NCBI RefSeq assembly: GCF_001042615.1
Contig: NZ_AP012327.1
Span: 2,046,001 to 2,110,000 of the forward strand
Length of the DNA: 64,000 nt
Origin: Bifidobacterium catenulatum subsp. kashiwanohense JCM 15439 = DSM 21854
Lineage (GTDB): Bacteria > Actinomycetota > Actinomycetes > Actinomycetales > Bifidobacteriaceae
Direction: 5' to 3'
The translations under genes and the position numbers were made by a program. The notes under the pieces are model-generated. The model did no database searches, was not told the DNA's origin, and saw only the letters and a list, made by a program, of their open reading frames with translations. Shown here piece by piece: positions 46,022 through 59,663 of this stretch. Every line of letters begins with the position of its first letter. The stretch's first letter is position 1.

Positions 46022-46783
46022 ATGACGAAGCTTAGTGATGCTGTTAACGCGTCGAACTTGGATTTTCATGAATTAGCCCGGAGATCCAACGTGAGTGAGA
46101 AAAGACTAAATGGATATCTGTCGGGTCGACATTCGTTTAGCCGGGCACCTCTAGAAGACGCCGTAGCTATTGCTAATGCTCTCGGAGGCCGTATTGAAGA
46201 TTACATGGAAGATGCGGCGGAGGACGGCGAGGCGGAAAAGCTGGATGACCGACTTCGTCTCCAATTATTTCTGGATAGCGTTGACGAATACGAGCTAATT
46301 ATGAAGAATGTCGGTCGCCCTCAGGCAGTGACGATTGGCGGCTCTGGAGAAAAAACTGAGAAAAGGTATAGTCAGCTGATTGTTGAAGGGATGCTATTGC
46401 GCAAATATTATTCCTCGGATGAAGTTCAATTGGCGAAAGTGATTGATTCGTTTAGGCGTCTTATCCCAGACGACGCGTCTCCAGATGTGCTGCATACAGT
46501 AGATCCGCTGGAAAAAGATACGCCTAGCCAGGGGAATAAGAGCCAGATTGTGTTTTCTAATGCTGATGGTAGTTACTCCAGCGGTGTGGATTTACTTTTT
46601 GATGTTCTCTATGGAATTACCCTGCATGGAGATCCTGATAGGATCCAGAGACTTGCTAGATGGCCAATTACGGCACAGTGCCTTGCCTTATATGAGTCTA
46701 ACGTTGAGAGACGCAAGGGTGTGGTGACTGTTCGACAGTATATAGATCTTGCAATCAAAGATGGTCTTTTTGCACTGGATTAA
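46022..46783 (+). CDS. XRE-type HTH regulator with long unknown C-terminus
   Basis: The 253-residue protein has a helix-turn-helix at about 10-50 (FHELARRSNVSEKRLNGYLS, then PLEDAVAIANALGG). About 200 residues of unrecognised, mostly helical sequence follow (LQLFLDSVDEYELIMKNVGR; YSSDEVQLAKVIDSFRRLIP). GGAAAGAGG precedes the ATG. It is divergent from the methyltransferase gene and shares a palindrome with it, as controller proteins of restriction systems do. The long C-terminus is unusual for a plain controller and may sense a signal. Confidence 0.75.
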   Translation: MTKLSDAVNASNLDFHELARRSNVSEKRLNGYLSGRHSFSRAPLEDAVAIANALGGRIEDYMEDAAEDGEAEKLDDRLRLQLFLDSVDEYELIMKNVGRPQAVTIGGSGEKTEKRYSQLIVEGMLLRKYYSSDEVQLAKVIDSFRRLIPDDASPDVLHTVDPLEKDTPSQGNKSQIVFSNADGSYSSGVDLLFDVLYGITLHGDPDRIQRLARWPITAQCLALYESNVERRKGVVTVRQYIDLAIKDGLFALD

Positions 46784-46880
46784 TGAGCGTATTTGAGAAG
46801 GCGCGGGGCAGTTCGCTGTGGATTGAATTGCCTCACGCCTTGCTGAGTGAACTCGCTGCAGCAGTTTCTAGGATCAGCTG

Positions 46881-49673
46881 CTATTCGCACTCTCGCCGGG
46901 CTATCTCGCGACGGGCTTTGCTGGCCCACAGGCCCCCCTTACCGATGAGCTCATTCAATTGCGTGGCGTTGAGCTGTTGGTAGTGCAGGTCTGTTGCGTA
47001 GGGAGGGAGACTCGCCTTCCATCCGGCAATGTCTGTGACGGAACCGTCGGCTTCGCCTGTTGCGGGATGATGAGTGGCGTTCTCGCTCGCGCCATCTTGC
47101 CGTCTTACCAGTTCAGATGTCGGTTCGTTTGCCGTAAGGCATTGCAAATCTTGCGTTTTCTCCGGATCGCCCACGGATCGGCATCGTCGGACAAGGTGGG
47201 AAACACCGTCTTGTCTGGTTCGTGCGGAACGTTGCAATAGCTTGGTTTTGACGAAGGCGGCAAGATGGCAGCAGCTCTTGTGACAGCGACCGGATCCGGC
47301 ACAGTTGCTTCTGAAGTCTCAGTTTGTTCACCGCTGAGGGTGTCCGTGGCTTCCGCACTCAAATCTTCAGAGCTTTCCTGATTCGGATGATCCGCATAAT
47401 CCGGCGACAGTCACCACCACATGTTGCCGTACTTCTTGCTTGCCAGCAGTGGCTTTGGGCGTCGTCTGCCGTCCAGAACTTGCTGCTTGCTGAACTCGCC
47501 TTTCGCTTCGTTGATTACTCTGTACGACGGCACACCCCCATACAAGCCATCCGGTGTGAGCTCCTTGTTGTGGTCGAAGTAGTCTTGGATGAACGTACGC
47601 ACGTCACTGTCCTCGCGCTCGCTGGTGCCGTAAGCGCTCTGGTTGAGCGATTCCACCGTATCGTCCGTTTCGCCCAGCCAGCGGACATGTGCGCAGCCAA
47701 GCAGCGGATTATCCTCCAACCGGTAGGCCAGGGTTCGCGGCATCGAACCCAGATTGAACTTGACCGGTGCGAACAGCCGCTGCCCCCCCCCATTCTCCGG
47801 ATCCTTTGCCATCAGAAAAGCGGCTCACGCTGCGCCGACGATGCCGATACTGCCGCCTCTGCGATATATCGCCGCTCCTTGGCCCTTATTGAGATGTCGC
47901 AGCGCGATAACCGTGCAGCCGGTTTCCTCACACAGCCTTTTGAGCGGAGCCATCACCTGCGCGCGGATATCCTGACCCTTGTAGCTGTTGGTGTCGCTGC
48001 CCAAAAACGATATCAACACATCCACGACAATCAGGCCGATATGCTGCTCACGCACAGCCTGTGCTATCTCTGTGGCAGTGCGTCGGTGAGCGTAATCGCT
48101 ACCTCCTTGCCATCCTTGAAAACTTCCGATAGGGCGAACATCTTGGATGCGTCGCCTTGTGCGGCGCGAATGCGTGGGCTCACGGTGTCCGCCAGTCCAT
48201 CTTCCGCAGTCAGCAGCAGCACGTTTGCGGGGTCGCATCCAGCAGACCCATCCGGCCATACTTGTTCCCGTGGTGACGTGAGCTGCGATATCTAAGGCCA
48301 AGGTACTTTTGCCAGTCGCCGGATCGCCGTCAATCAGTACGATCTTTCCTTTGGGAATATGGCCCGGCCGCAACCACAACGGTCGCTCCGGTTTCACATC
48401 AGCTAAACGGGTCAGCAAATAGGTGCGGGGCATCAGTTCAGTCTTAAGCTCAGACTCAGGCTGGCTGCTTTCGCTTGGCAAAATCTCAAACTCCAAGCCG
48501 CTCATCGCCGCGTTGGAAGCGTTGTGAGCCTCACCCAGCCGCCTGGATAAACGTCAACGACCGCACGAACGGTGTCAGCGTCTGCGCCACTTACTCCTTC
48601 CAGCGAGTGCCGGTGTCGTCCTTATCCACAATGGCAACCACATCAGCCCCACTAAGGGCTAAGCGCGCTGAATCAAGATCCAGTTTCGCGGCGAAGTTGC
48701 CGCCACCTCCCGCTGCGGTTACAGCGGCATAGCCGAGCGCTCGCAATGTGCCGGCATCTTTTTCTCCCTCTATCAGATACACTGGCTCGCCCGATGCCAT
48801 GGCACGTTTCGCGTCGGCGGCCATCCACAACGGGTGCTTGTCGGCGGTGTTGCCGCTTTGCGAGATTCGCTTGGTGGGAGAGCGACGAACAATCAGACCG
48901 TCCGCATATTCATATGCCGTGCCGCGCTCGCTGTCGTAGATCATTGCTTCATAGCCATTGGAACGAGCCAGCGTAGCGGGAGCGTTCAGCGCGTTGAGCA
49001 CATCGTCGGCTTGGCAAGTGCTGCAGCGGAGCAATGTGGCGCTTTCCAGTGGGGAATACAACACAGTGAGCGAGTCAGCTGCGCCGCAGTTTGGGCAAGT
49101 GCCGTGCAGCAGGCCGGTGTTTGGCTGAACTGCAATAGCTGCGCAGACGGCGGCGAACATAGGGGATCGGCCTAGGGCCAATGGTTCCAAGTATGGTTCG
49201 GGCATCTCGTACCGCTGTCTGATTTCCGCAGAATTTTCCGTGTGTGCAGGTGTAATCGTCGTTGTCTCATTTCTGCTGAGAAGCGGAGCGTTCGTGACAT
49301 TCGCATGCCGTATGGCCGCCAAATCGGCGGCAGTGAGCCGGCTATCGCAGCTGTAACTGTTGTAGCCGCTGTAATCGGCATGGCCTTGAGGTCCGCTTTG
49401 TTGATCGAACAGGTCGATGATTTTCAATCCAAGTGCACCGGCAATGGAAGCGGTATCGCAGTGCTCCGCTCCGAAGCAGTGCAGCATGGTTTTGCCGTTG
49501 GACTGGTCGTAGGTGATGTGCAGTGAAGTGCCGCTGTCTCCGTCATGGGCGGAGCAGCTGCACTGAGCGTGTTGTCTTCCGGAGGTGTCGCGCGGAAGCT
49601 CTTGGAGCCTGAGATCTCGAGGATAGCGTCTCGCGGCTTCGAGCACTCGCTCGTATGAGGTTGCCATGCTCAC
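46881..49673 (-). pseudogene. Primase-helicase replication protein, broken into fragments
   Basis: One original gene is now in at least five pieces. Fragment 49673-48591 (360 codons) has a zinc-finger-like CPNCGAADSLTVL...CSTCQADD and a Toprim-like PVYLIEGEKDAGTLRALGYA with VVAIVDKDDTG; it stops at an in-frame TAA. Next comes a RecA-type ATPase (GKIVLIDGDPATGKSTLAL; LIVVDVLISFLG) with an out-of-frame stretch of ~50 codons in the middle. An in-frame TGA follows, then MAKDPENGGGQRLFAPVKF, another in-frame TGA, and a tail in two frames. It was probably the replication initiator of the mobile element. Confidence 0.8.
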
Positions 49674-49864
49674 TCCTCACCTGCGAATTCGCGCACGCTG
49701 GTGAGATTCACCAGAAACGTGTTGCCTACCTTGCGAGCGCGAATCTTTCCGGTTCTGATCAATCTGTAAACGCTTTTCACGTCCTCGTAGCCCAGCATCT
49801 CTGCCACTTGCGCTGGCTTGGCGGTGAGGCGCGGGTAGTCATTCTTCGTTGGAATTGCAGCCAT
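49670..49864 (-). CDS. Excisionase-type HTH protein
   Basis: The start at 49864 (MAAIPTKNDYPRLTAKPAQV) follows AAGGAAAC; the longer upstream frame lacks a site. The 64-residue product is a winged HTH_17-type domain: AEMLGYEDVKSVYRLIRTGK then IRARKVGNTFLVN. Such proteins direct integrase toward excision or act as DNA-binding accessory factors. It overlaps the primase gene start by 4 bp (ATGA). It is the only mobility gene of the island that still looks intact. Confidence 0.75.
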   Translation of the reverse strand: MAAIPTKNDYPRLTAKPAQVAEMLGYEDVKSVYRLIRTGKIRARKVGNTFLVNLTSVREFAGEE

Positions 49865-50313
49865 ATGTTTCCTTGCTCTCGTGCGGAACAGAGCCTGAGG
49901 AGCGAAGCGCTTCCGTCGAATTCGGACGCACTTCGCCCTAGATGATTCTGTTGTGGTTGTTGGCTGCACCGGTGCATGTTCCCCAGGTTTTTGCCGGCCC
50001 CCGGGAAGCTGGAATTCAGAATATGACGTTATTCCAAGGAGCGCAAAGGCTGAAAACGGCTGAAACTTGAACTAGATGTGTGGTCGTGAAATCGTTGGAA
50101 TTTCAACGAAAACAAGTGATTCTGCGGTGAAATAAGATGTTCAGAATAAGACGAATAGGCTTTGTTGGTTGCAATGAGATTGGCTTATGGCATGTTGCCT
50201 TTGATGAGACCGTTTGTCTTGGTTGAGTCCAGTGGCCTTGGAGTTTGTTGGCTTCTGGTAGAAGTTGGTTGAATTTGTTAAGTGGATTTCTCCGTGCTTA
50301 TTGAGTGCGCCAT
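49865..50313. other. Gene-free stretch in the island
   Basis: About 450 bp between the excisionase-type gene and the small gene behind the integrase. No convincing ORF, RNA gene or strong inverted repeat is seen. It should hold the promoter for the excisionase-primase message on the minus strand. Confidence 0.4.
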
Positions 50314-50709
50314 TCAGGCGAGCGCCTGAATAAGTCGCTGAACCGTATCCACCTGCACATCCAGAGGTAACAGCTTGAGGATTTTCACGCGTTGACTGTC
50401 GTCCAAGGCCTTCAGCACGCTCAGCCGGGCATCGGAAGGCATGACGGCAATGGTGTTCGCCAATACTTGAAGAGCGGAGTTCTTGGCGTCAGAAGGAATG
50501 GTGTCTGGTGAAGCAGCCTTCTGAGTGCTTGACGTATTGGCTGAACTTTGTGCGCTCTCTTCGGACGTCGTGGCATTCGGTGTTACGGCGTTCTTAGCAA
50601 GCGCTGCAGTCTCAGGATCGGCGCTCGCAGGTGTTTGGGATGCTGAAGCGGCGGCTGCGTTGACAGTAGACGTTGCATCTGCCGTATCGAGCGTATTGGC
50701 ATCTGTCAT
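50314..50709 (-). CDS. Small Ala/Ser/Thr-rich protein behind the integrase
   Basis: The 131-residue product has a low-complexity first half (TVNAAAASASQTPASADPET) and a structured end (LSVLKALDDSQRVKILKLLP, then LDVQVDTVQRLIQALA). Its ATG overlaps the integrase stop by 4 bp, suggesting coupled translation. Function unknown; possibly an accessory factor for recombination. Confidence 0.5.
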   Translation of the reverse strand: MTDANTLDTADATSTVNAAAASASQTPASADPETAALAKNAVTPNATTSEESAQSSANTSSTQKAASPDTIPSDAKNSALQVLANTIAVMPSDARLSVLKALDDSQRVKILKLLPLDVQVDTVQRLIQALA

Positions 50710-51993
50710 CTCGCAGGATAATCCTGCTGAGGCATTGATGTTCGACTCGATCTTCGAGCGCAGCTTGGCCTCCGCTTCGGCGCTGGACTGTGTTGATATA
50801 CGGCAACGGTTTTGATGTTCGTGTGTCCGCCGCGCTGCATCAGCTGGCCGACGGTAGCGCCGGCTTCGGCCATCAGTGTCAAACCGGAATGCCGCAATTC
50901 GTGGAAATCCATACCCTGCAAGTCAGGGTCGCCAACGGCTTTGACCGCGCGGACGAACGTACTGCGCAACGATTGGCCGCGAACGATACCGTGCGTGCGG
51001 GTTCCGGTAAACACCAAGGCGGTCGGCTTGTCGTCCACATAGATCTCCAGATGCCGCTTGATAACCGGCACTAGGGGAGCGGGGATCTCGCGATATCGCG
51101 CACGCTGCTGGGCTTCGTGGAGCCGAGTATTTGCTCCTTGTGCCCGTTGTGCAGAATCTCCTTGGCGGCTCGGTGAATATGCACAATCGGCGGTTGCTCG
51201 TCTAGCTCAAACGCATGGCGTTGTAGGCCCAATGCTTCGCCTTGGCACAGTCCCAGAAAGCCAGATAGCGTCACGGCCAATGCCAAGCTCGGCAGCATCT
51301 GATCGGCGATGGCCTGTACCTGTGCATAAGTCGCAATCTTGTGCACATGCTTCGTGGCAGGGCGCGGAACCTTGAACTGGACTGCGCTTGATCAACGTGG
51401 TGCCGGAATCGTCCAGCGGCGCATTGGCCGCGTGCGACATGATGCCGTCCAGCAGTTCGAACACATGCCGGCGAATGCTTTCGCCGCGGCCATCCTTGGT
51501 GACGTGCATGCTGTCGTACCGCTGGCGAATATCCGCAGGCCTGATGGCAGCCATGGGCTTGTTGCCCAGAACCGGGTTCAGATAGTCGCGCAGATACTGC
51601 TGGTACTTTTCCTTGGTGGTCTGCTGAATCGGCTCGTTGTTCGCCTTGCGACGCTTTTCCACATAGTCGGCTGCGAACACGCTGGAACAGTACCTTGCTG
51701 CCGGCATCAGCATTGTCCGTGACTTCCGCCGGAGCCCATGCGTTCAGGTCAATCAACCGCTTTGCCTCGTTGAGCCATGCCTCCGCCTAGGTCTCATAGC
51801 CTTCGTCGAATCGCTTGTGAATGCGCGCAGGAAGATGCGGATACTGGGATCGGGCTTCGACGGGCGGGATGTATGAGGCGTCGTAGGAGATCTGCCCGTT
51901 GGCACCGACTTTTCTCTCAATCTTGCCGAACCGGCGTCGTCGACTGGCTGGCCGTGTGCTTTGTGAAGTGCGTGCCATGATAATCAATTTCAA
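50706..51993 (-). pseudogene. int: Tyrosine integrase, decayed
   Basis: The N-terminal piece (ARTSQSTRPASRRRRFGKIE) ends at an in-frame TAG near 51788. Further pieces in shifted frames carry the core-binding domain (TTKEKYQQYLRDYLNPVLGN). The catalytic domain is GFLGLCQGEALGLQ, then FHELRHSGLTLMAEAGATVG and GHTNIKTVAVYQHS. His-x-x-Arg and the Tyr are kept. The first catalytic Arg (normally GLRxGE) is Cys in GLCQGE. With one nonsense codon, at least three frameshifts and this change, it cannot work. It lies next to tRNA-Ser, the expected place for the integrase of this island. Confidence 0.88.
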
Positions 51994-52169
51994 CCGACAT
52001 AAAAGCTGCCAAGCGGGCGACTCTGAAGTCTGCCGCTCAAGTGCTTAAGCGGCACCGCTTATCTTGCCGCCTATCTTACTGTAAAAGACAAGTCGAAAAG
52101 GATGATGAAGGAGAGGGGTAATCGTTGAAAAACCGCCAAAAACGTTGAAATTCCGCCGTTCTGGGTATG

Positions 52170-52201
52170 AAAAAGGGCTTCCGGAATCATCCGAAAGCCC
52201 T
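52170..52201 (-). terminator. Terminator of tRNA-Ser
   Basis: AGGGCTTTCGG / CCGGAAGCCCT with loop ATGATT and TTTTT on the minus strand, 2 bp after the CCA end. Confidence 0.85.
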
Positions 52202-52223
52202 ACTGGCGGAGAATACGAGATTC
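52170..52223. repeat. Right attachment site of the island (inside intact tRNA-Ser)
   Basis: This is the 54-bp partner of 40485-40538, with 3 mismatches. It spans the T-loop-to-CCA end of tRNA-Ser and its terminator. The tRNA stays intact because the element brought its own copy of this end. Confidence 0.85.
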
Positions 52224-52291
52224 GAACTCGTGAGGCTGTTACACCAACACGCTTTCCAAGCGTGCGCCATAGACCACTAGGCGAATTCTCC
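52204..52291 (-). tRNA. tRNA-Ser (GGA)
   Basis: The 88-nt type II tRNA has acceptor GGAGAAU/AUUCUCC, anticodon stem-loop with UUGGAAA (anticodon GGA), a long variable arm and T-loop GUUCGAAUC. The discriminator is G and CCA is encoded. It is the integration target of the island. Confidence 0.96.
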
Positions 52292-52390
52292 AATTCTGCA
52301 ACGTCTCACAGTATCTATCCGCGAAACGCAACTCGATTAGGATACAACAGTTTCTCCTAAAACCCAAATCGGCGTGTCGCAACGTCTCAA

Positions 52391-52571
52391 ATCTCCTACT
52401 CACTGGAGGAATCTGCCTGTCACCAAGCTTCTCACAGACCAAATTCCTCCAGCCACTGGAACAATCAGTACACCCACAGGCCTTCTACGGTCCGAAAACC
52501 TCCACTCACTGGAGGAAGACCCCCACTAACGGGCCTCCCAGCATCCAAATTCCTCCACCCACTGGAGGATT
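52391..52571 (-). repeat. Four 53-bp-period repeats with CCTCCA-TGGAGG palindrome
   Basis: Copies of CCTCCACYCACTGGAGGA begin at about 52393, 52446, 52499 and 52552, each exactly 53 bp apart. Copies 3 and 4 are perfect hairpins (CCTCCA-CYCAC-TGGAGG); copies 1 and 2 each have one damaged arm. Parts of the intervening sequence also repeat. They fill the gap between the rRNA operon end and tRNA-Ser. Confidence 0.65.
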
Positions 52572-52675
52572 CTTTCGTGTGTTGTGGGGAGGCGCACGCC
52601 AACAGACCAACGACAGACCAACACGCGACGGGACCACCGCAACGCCACGCCCAGGAACACCCCACGGAAACAAAC

Positions 52676-52713
52676 AAAAAAAGGCTCCCGGAGCGTTGCG
52701 CCCGGCGGGAACC
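52676..52713 (-). terminator. Second rRNA operon terminator
   Basis: GGTTCCCG / CGGGAGCC hairpin followed by TTTTTTT on the minus strand. Confidence 0.8.
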
Positions 52714-52727
52714 CCCACGCGAATACG

Positions 52728-52779
52728 AAAAAGAAAGGACCCTCCGGGAATCCCATCAGGGACTCGACCGGAAGGTCCT
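52728..52779 (-). terminator. First rRNA operon terminator
   Basis: GGACCTTCCGG / CCGGAGGGTCC with a 19-nt loop and TTTCTTTTTC, 14 bp after 5S on the minus strand. Confidence 0.8.
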
Positions 52780-52792
52780 CCAAACAGTCGAA

Positions 52793-52910
52793 TGCGGCGG
52801 CGCGCTACTCTCCCACACCCTCTCGAGTGCAGTACCATCGCCGCAGCCAGGCCTTAGCTTCCGGGTTCGGAAAGGGACCGGGCGTCTCACCTGGGCCATG
52901 ACCACCGCAA
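52793..52910 (-). rRNA. rrf: 5S ribosomal RNA
   Basis: The minus strand starts UUGCGGUGGUCAUGGCCCAG, contains CCCGGUCCCUUUCCGAACCC and ends with CGCCGCCGCA pairing to the 5' end. Length about 118 nt; ends approximate. Confidence 0.93.
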
Positions 52911-53121
52911 AACCACTCTGAACGGCCGACCACACGGATCGGCCGGGAACGGAACCGACCACGATTCCGATCGTGGCGGTCCGGGAACCGGACAACGGAC
53001 GCGAAGCAAATCAAACGCCTTACCGATCATCGTCATTGTGACCACAGGAAACAGCATTCCCCGCCATCCAACGAGAAGAACCACCACAGGACGAGACCCA
53101 ACCCACCAGACATGGATCGGA

Positions 53122-56203
<3,082 letters not shown>

Positions 56204-56370
56204 CCCGAAAAAACCTGATGATAAGCTTCTCCACGCCAGACGACAGATCATCACACTGTAAACAATGATCACAAAACGATCGATCTCGAAACCAGACTCC
56301 AAAAAGAAGAGCCTGGCGAAATCGCGATAAAGCAAACGACGGCAAGAAACATGCCATCGCATTGCTCGCG

Positions 56371-56393
56371 TCCACTATCCAGTTCTCAAACCA
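56371..56393 (-). promoter_or_regulatory. boxA-like antitermination motif in the 16S-23S spacer
   Basis: TTTGAGAACTGGATAGTGG on the minus strand, about 180 bp before 23S. It is related to the motif before 16S. The ~456-bp spacer holds no tRNA gene. Confidence 0.6.
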
Positions 56394-56657
56394 CCACGCA
56401 CCCAAGAAACGATCCGGACACGGCACACCGGCCGGCCGACCGCCCCAAGGGGACACCCGGAAAACCGCGCGCGACCAAGTCGCGGGTGGCGGTCCGGGAA
56501 CCCAAAAGCATATCCGCACCACTCCCCGGACCCACAAAAGGAACCCGCGAAGCCAACGATCTCTTCCACACCAGCACGCCCACGCGAAACCGGGAACCGT
56601 TCCCGACGCATGGGCCGCACGACGGACGCCAAGCCGGCGTCCTGAAAAAAAACTCCG

Positions 56658-58189
<1,532 letters not shown>

Positions 58190-58370
58190 ACCTTTCATGA
58201 AGAGAACCAACATGTGACTCTCAAATAAGAAAATTGACATCCGTTTATAAGGAAAACGGACTGTCCGCAAAAACCCCGTCCCGTTTGACCGGCCTCCCGG
58301 CACCCACACGCGAACAACACGCGCGGGCCGTAAGACGGACTGGCAATCATTGACTATAAAGAAGTAGTAC

Positions 58371-58394
58371 AAATACGCTCTTGAGTTCTCAAAC
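58371..58394 (-). promoter_or_regulatory. rRNA leader antitermination motif
   Basis: TTTGAGAACTCAAGAGCGTA on the minus strand, about 180 bp before 16S, is the conserved actinobacterial rRNA leader element. The rRNA promoter should lie further up. Confidence 0.65.
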
Positions 58395-58762
58395 CACCAC
58401 CACTCACCCACCTCACGGAACCCCAACCAGGGAACCACTCGCCGAGCGGCAGCGAAGAGTCAATTTACACGAAACCGGCCACCCACGCAACCCGGGCATG
58501 CGGAAACCGCCGGGAAACGTTGGAAACACAACAATCCCTCGGCGTGTCGAAAACGGCCTCCGAACGGCCGCACGGCCAGTCTAGAACACGAAAACAACGA
58601 CCACGTGAACCAAAAACAAACACCACACGACGCGTCACCAACCGACAAACGCAATGCAAATTGCATAGCCAACTCCATCACCGCCCAAAAAACGTCCGAA
58701 AAAGCTGTCAAAGCCGTGTCGGCAATCAACATAGACGGAATGAACCGTGGTATGCCTAATAC
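58395..58762. other. Upstream region of the rRNA operon and cobB
   Basis: No gene is seen in these ~370 bp. It must contain the minus-strand rRNA promoter, but I could not pick a convincing -35/-10 pair, and the start signals of the divergent sirtuin gene. Confidence 0.4.
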
Positions 58763-59518
58763 ATGAGCAAAAAGATCGCAGTATTGACGGGGGCGGGGAT
58801 TTCCACGTCCGCAGGTATTCCCGACTTCCGCGGACCGGACGGTGTCTGGACCAAGCACCCTGAACAAACGAAAGTGTATGACATCGACGCATTCCTCGCC
58901 AATGAAGAAGACCGCGTGTATTCCTGGCGTTGGCAGAAGGAATCGCCTGTATGGAACGCGCAGCCGGGCACCGCGCACAAGGCGCTCGTCAAACTGGAAC
59001 AGGCTGGACTGCTCACACTGCTCGCCACACAGAATTTCGACGCGCTGCACGAAAAAGCAGGCAATAGCAGCGACGTCATCGTCAATCTGCATGGCACCAT
59101 CGGCACTTCGCACTGCATGAAATGCCATGCAAAATACGACACCGCCGACATCATGGCGAATCTCGACAACGAACCAGACCCACACTGTCATCGCAGACTG
59201 CCATATAGCGGCAATATGCCATGCAACGGACTCATCAAAACCGACGTGGTCTATTTCGGCGAGGCACTGCCGGACGGCGCGCTCGAAAAATCGTATCGCC
59301 TCGCGACGCAAGCCGATGAACTGTGGGTCATCGGATCCACACTGGAAGTCATGCCCGCGGCAAGCATTGTGCCTATGGCCGCACAGTCGGGAGTGCCGAT
59401 CACCATTATGAACATGGGACGCACGCAATATGACCGATTGGCCGACCGGCTGATCCACGACGATATCGCCGTCGCCCTGCCCCAACTCGTCGACGAAACC
59501 ATCGCCGCCGCACAATAA
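58763..59518 (+). CDS. cobB: NAD-dependent protein deacylase (sirtuin)
   Basis: The 251-residue protein has the SIR2 motifs VLTGAGISTSAGIPDFRGPD (about 7-26), ATQNFDALHEKAG (about 88-100) and NLHGT with the catalytic His. It has zinc pairs CMKC and CHRRLPYSGNMPC, and IKTDVVYFGEALP. NFD replaces the common NID, and the second zinc knuckle is longer than usual. It removes acyl groups from lysines using NAD+. No Shine-Dalgarno is visible; TATGCCT lies a few bases before the ATG, so the mRNA may be leaderless. It is divergent from the rRNA operon. Confidence 0.93.
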   Translation: MSKKIAVLTGAGISTSAGIPDFRGPDGVWTKHPEQTKVYDIDAFLANEEDRVYSWRWQKESPVWNAQPGTAHKALVKLEQAGLLTLLATQNFDALHEKAGNSSDVIVNLHGTIGTSHCMKCHAKYDTADIMANLDNEPDPHCHRRLPYSGNMPCNGLIKTDVVYFGEALPDGALEKSYRLATQADELWVIGSTLEVMPAASIVPMAAQSGVPITIMNMGRTQYDRLADRLIHDDIAVALPQLVDETIAAAQ

Positions 59519-59529
59519 ATATGAAAAAT

Positions 59530-59571
59530 GGGATTCTGGATTCTGTAAATAGTAGCGAAATCCAGAATCCC
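59530..59571 (-). terminator. Terminator between cobB and the third ATPase gene
   Basis: GGGATTCTGGATT / AATCCAGAATCCC with a 16-nt loop; ATTTTTCAT follows on the minus strand. A second small hairpin GAATGTAGAA-ATC-TTCTACATTC lies at 59635-59657. Confidence 0.75.
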
Positions 59572-59663
59572 ACAATTTGCGCATCTTCAGTTCTTTGATA
59601 TTTCGCAGGACTGCCGAAGATCTCCATAATTTCTGAATGTAGAAATCTTCTACATTCAAAGAT

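Noticed and set aside
46783-46983. 66-codon frame after the HTH regulator
   Set aside because: Overlaps the primase remnant on the other strand and has no ribosome-binding site or recognisable sequence.
52391-52571. CRISPR array
   Set aside because: The 53-bp units share parts of their intervening sequence and are degenerate; only four copies and no cas genes.
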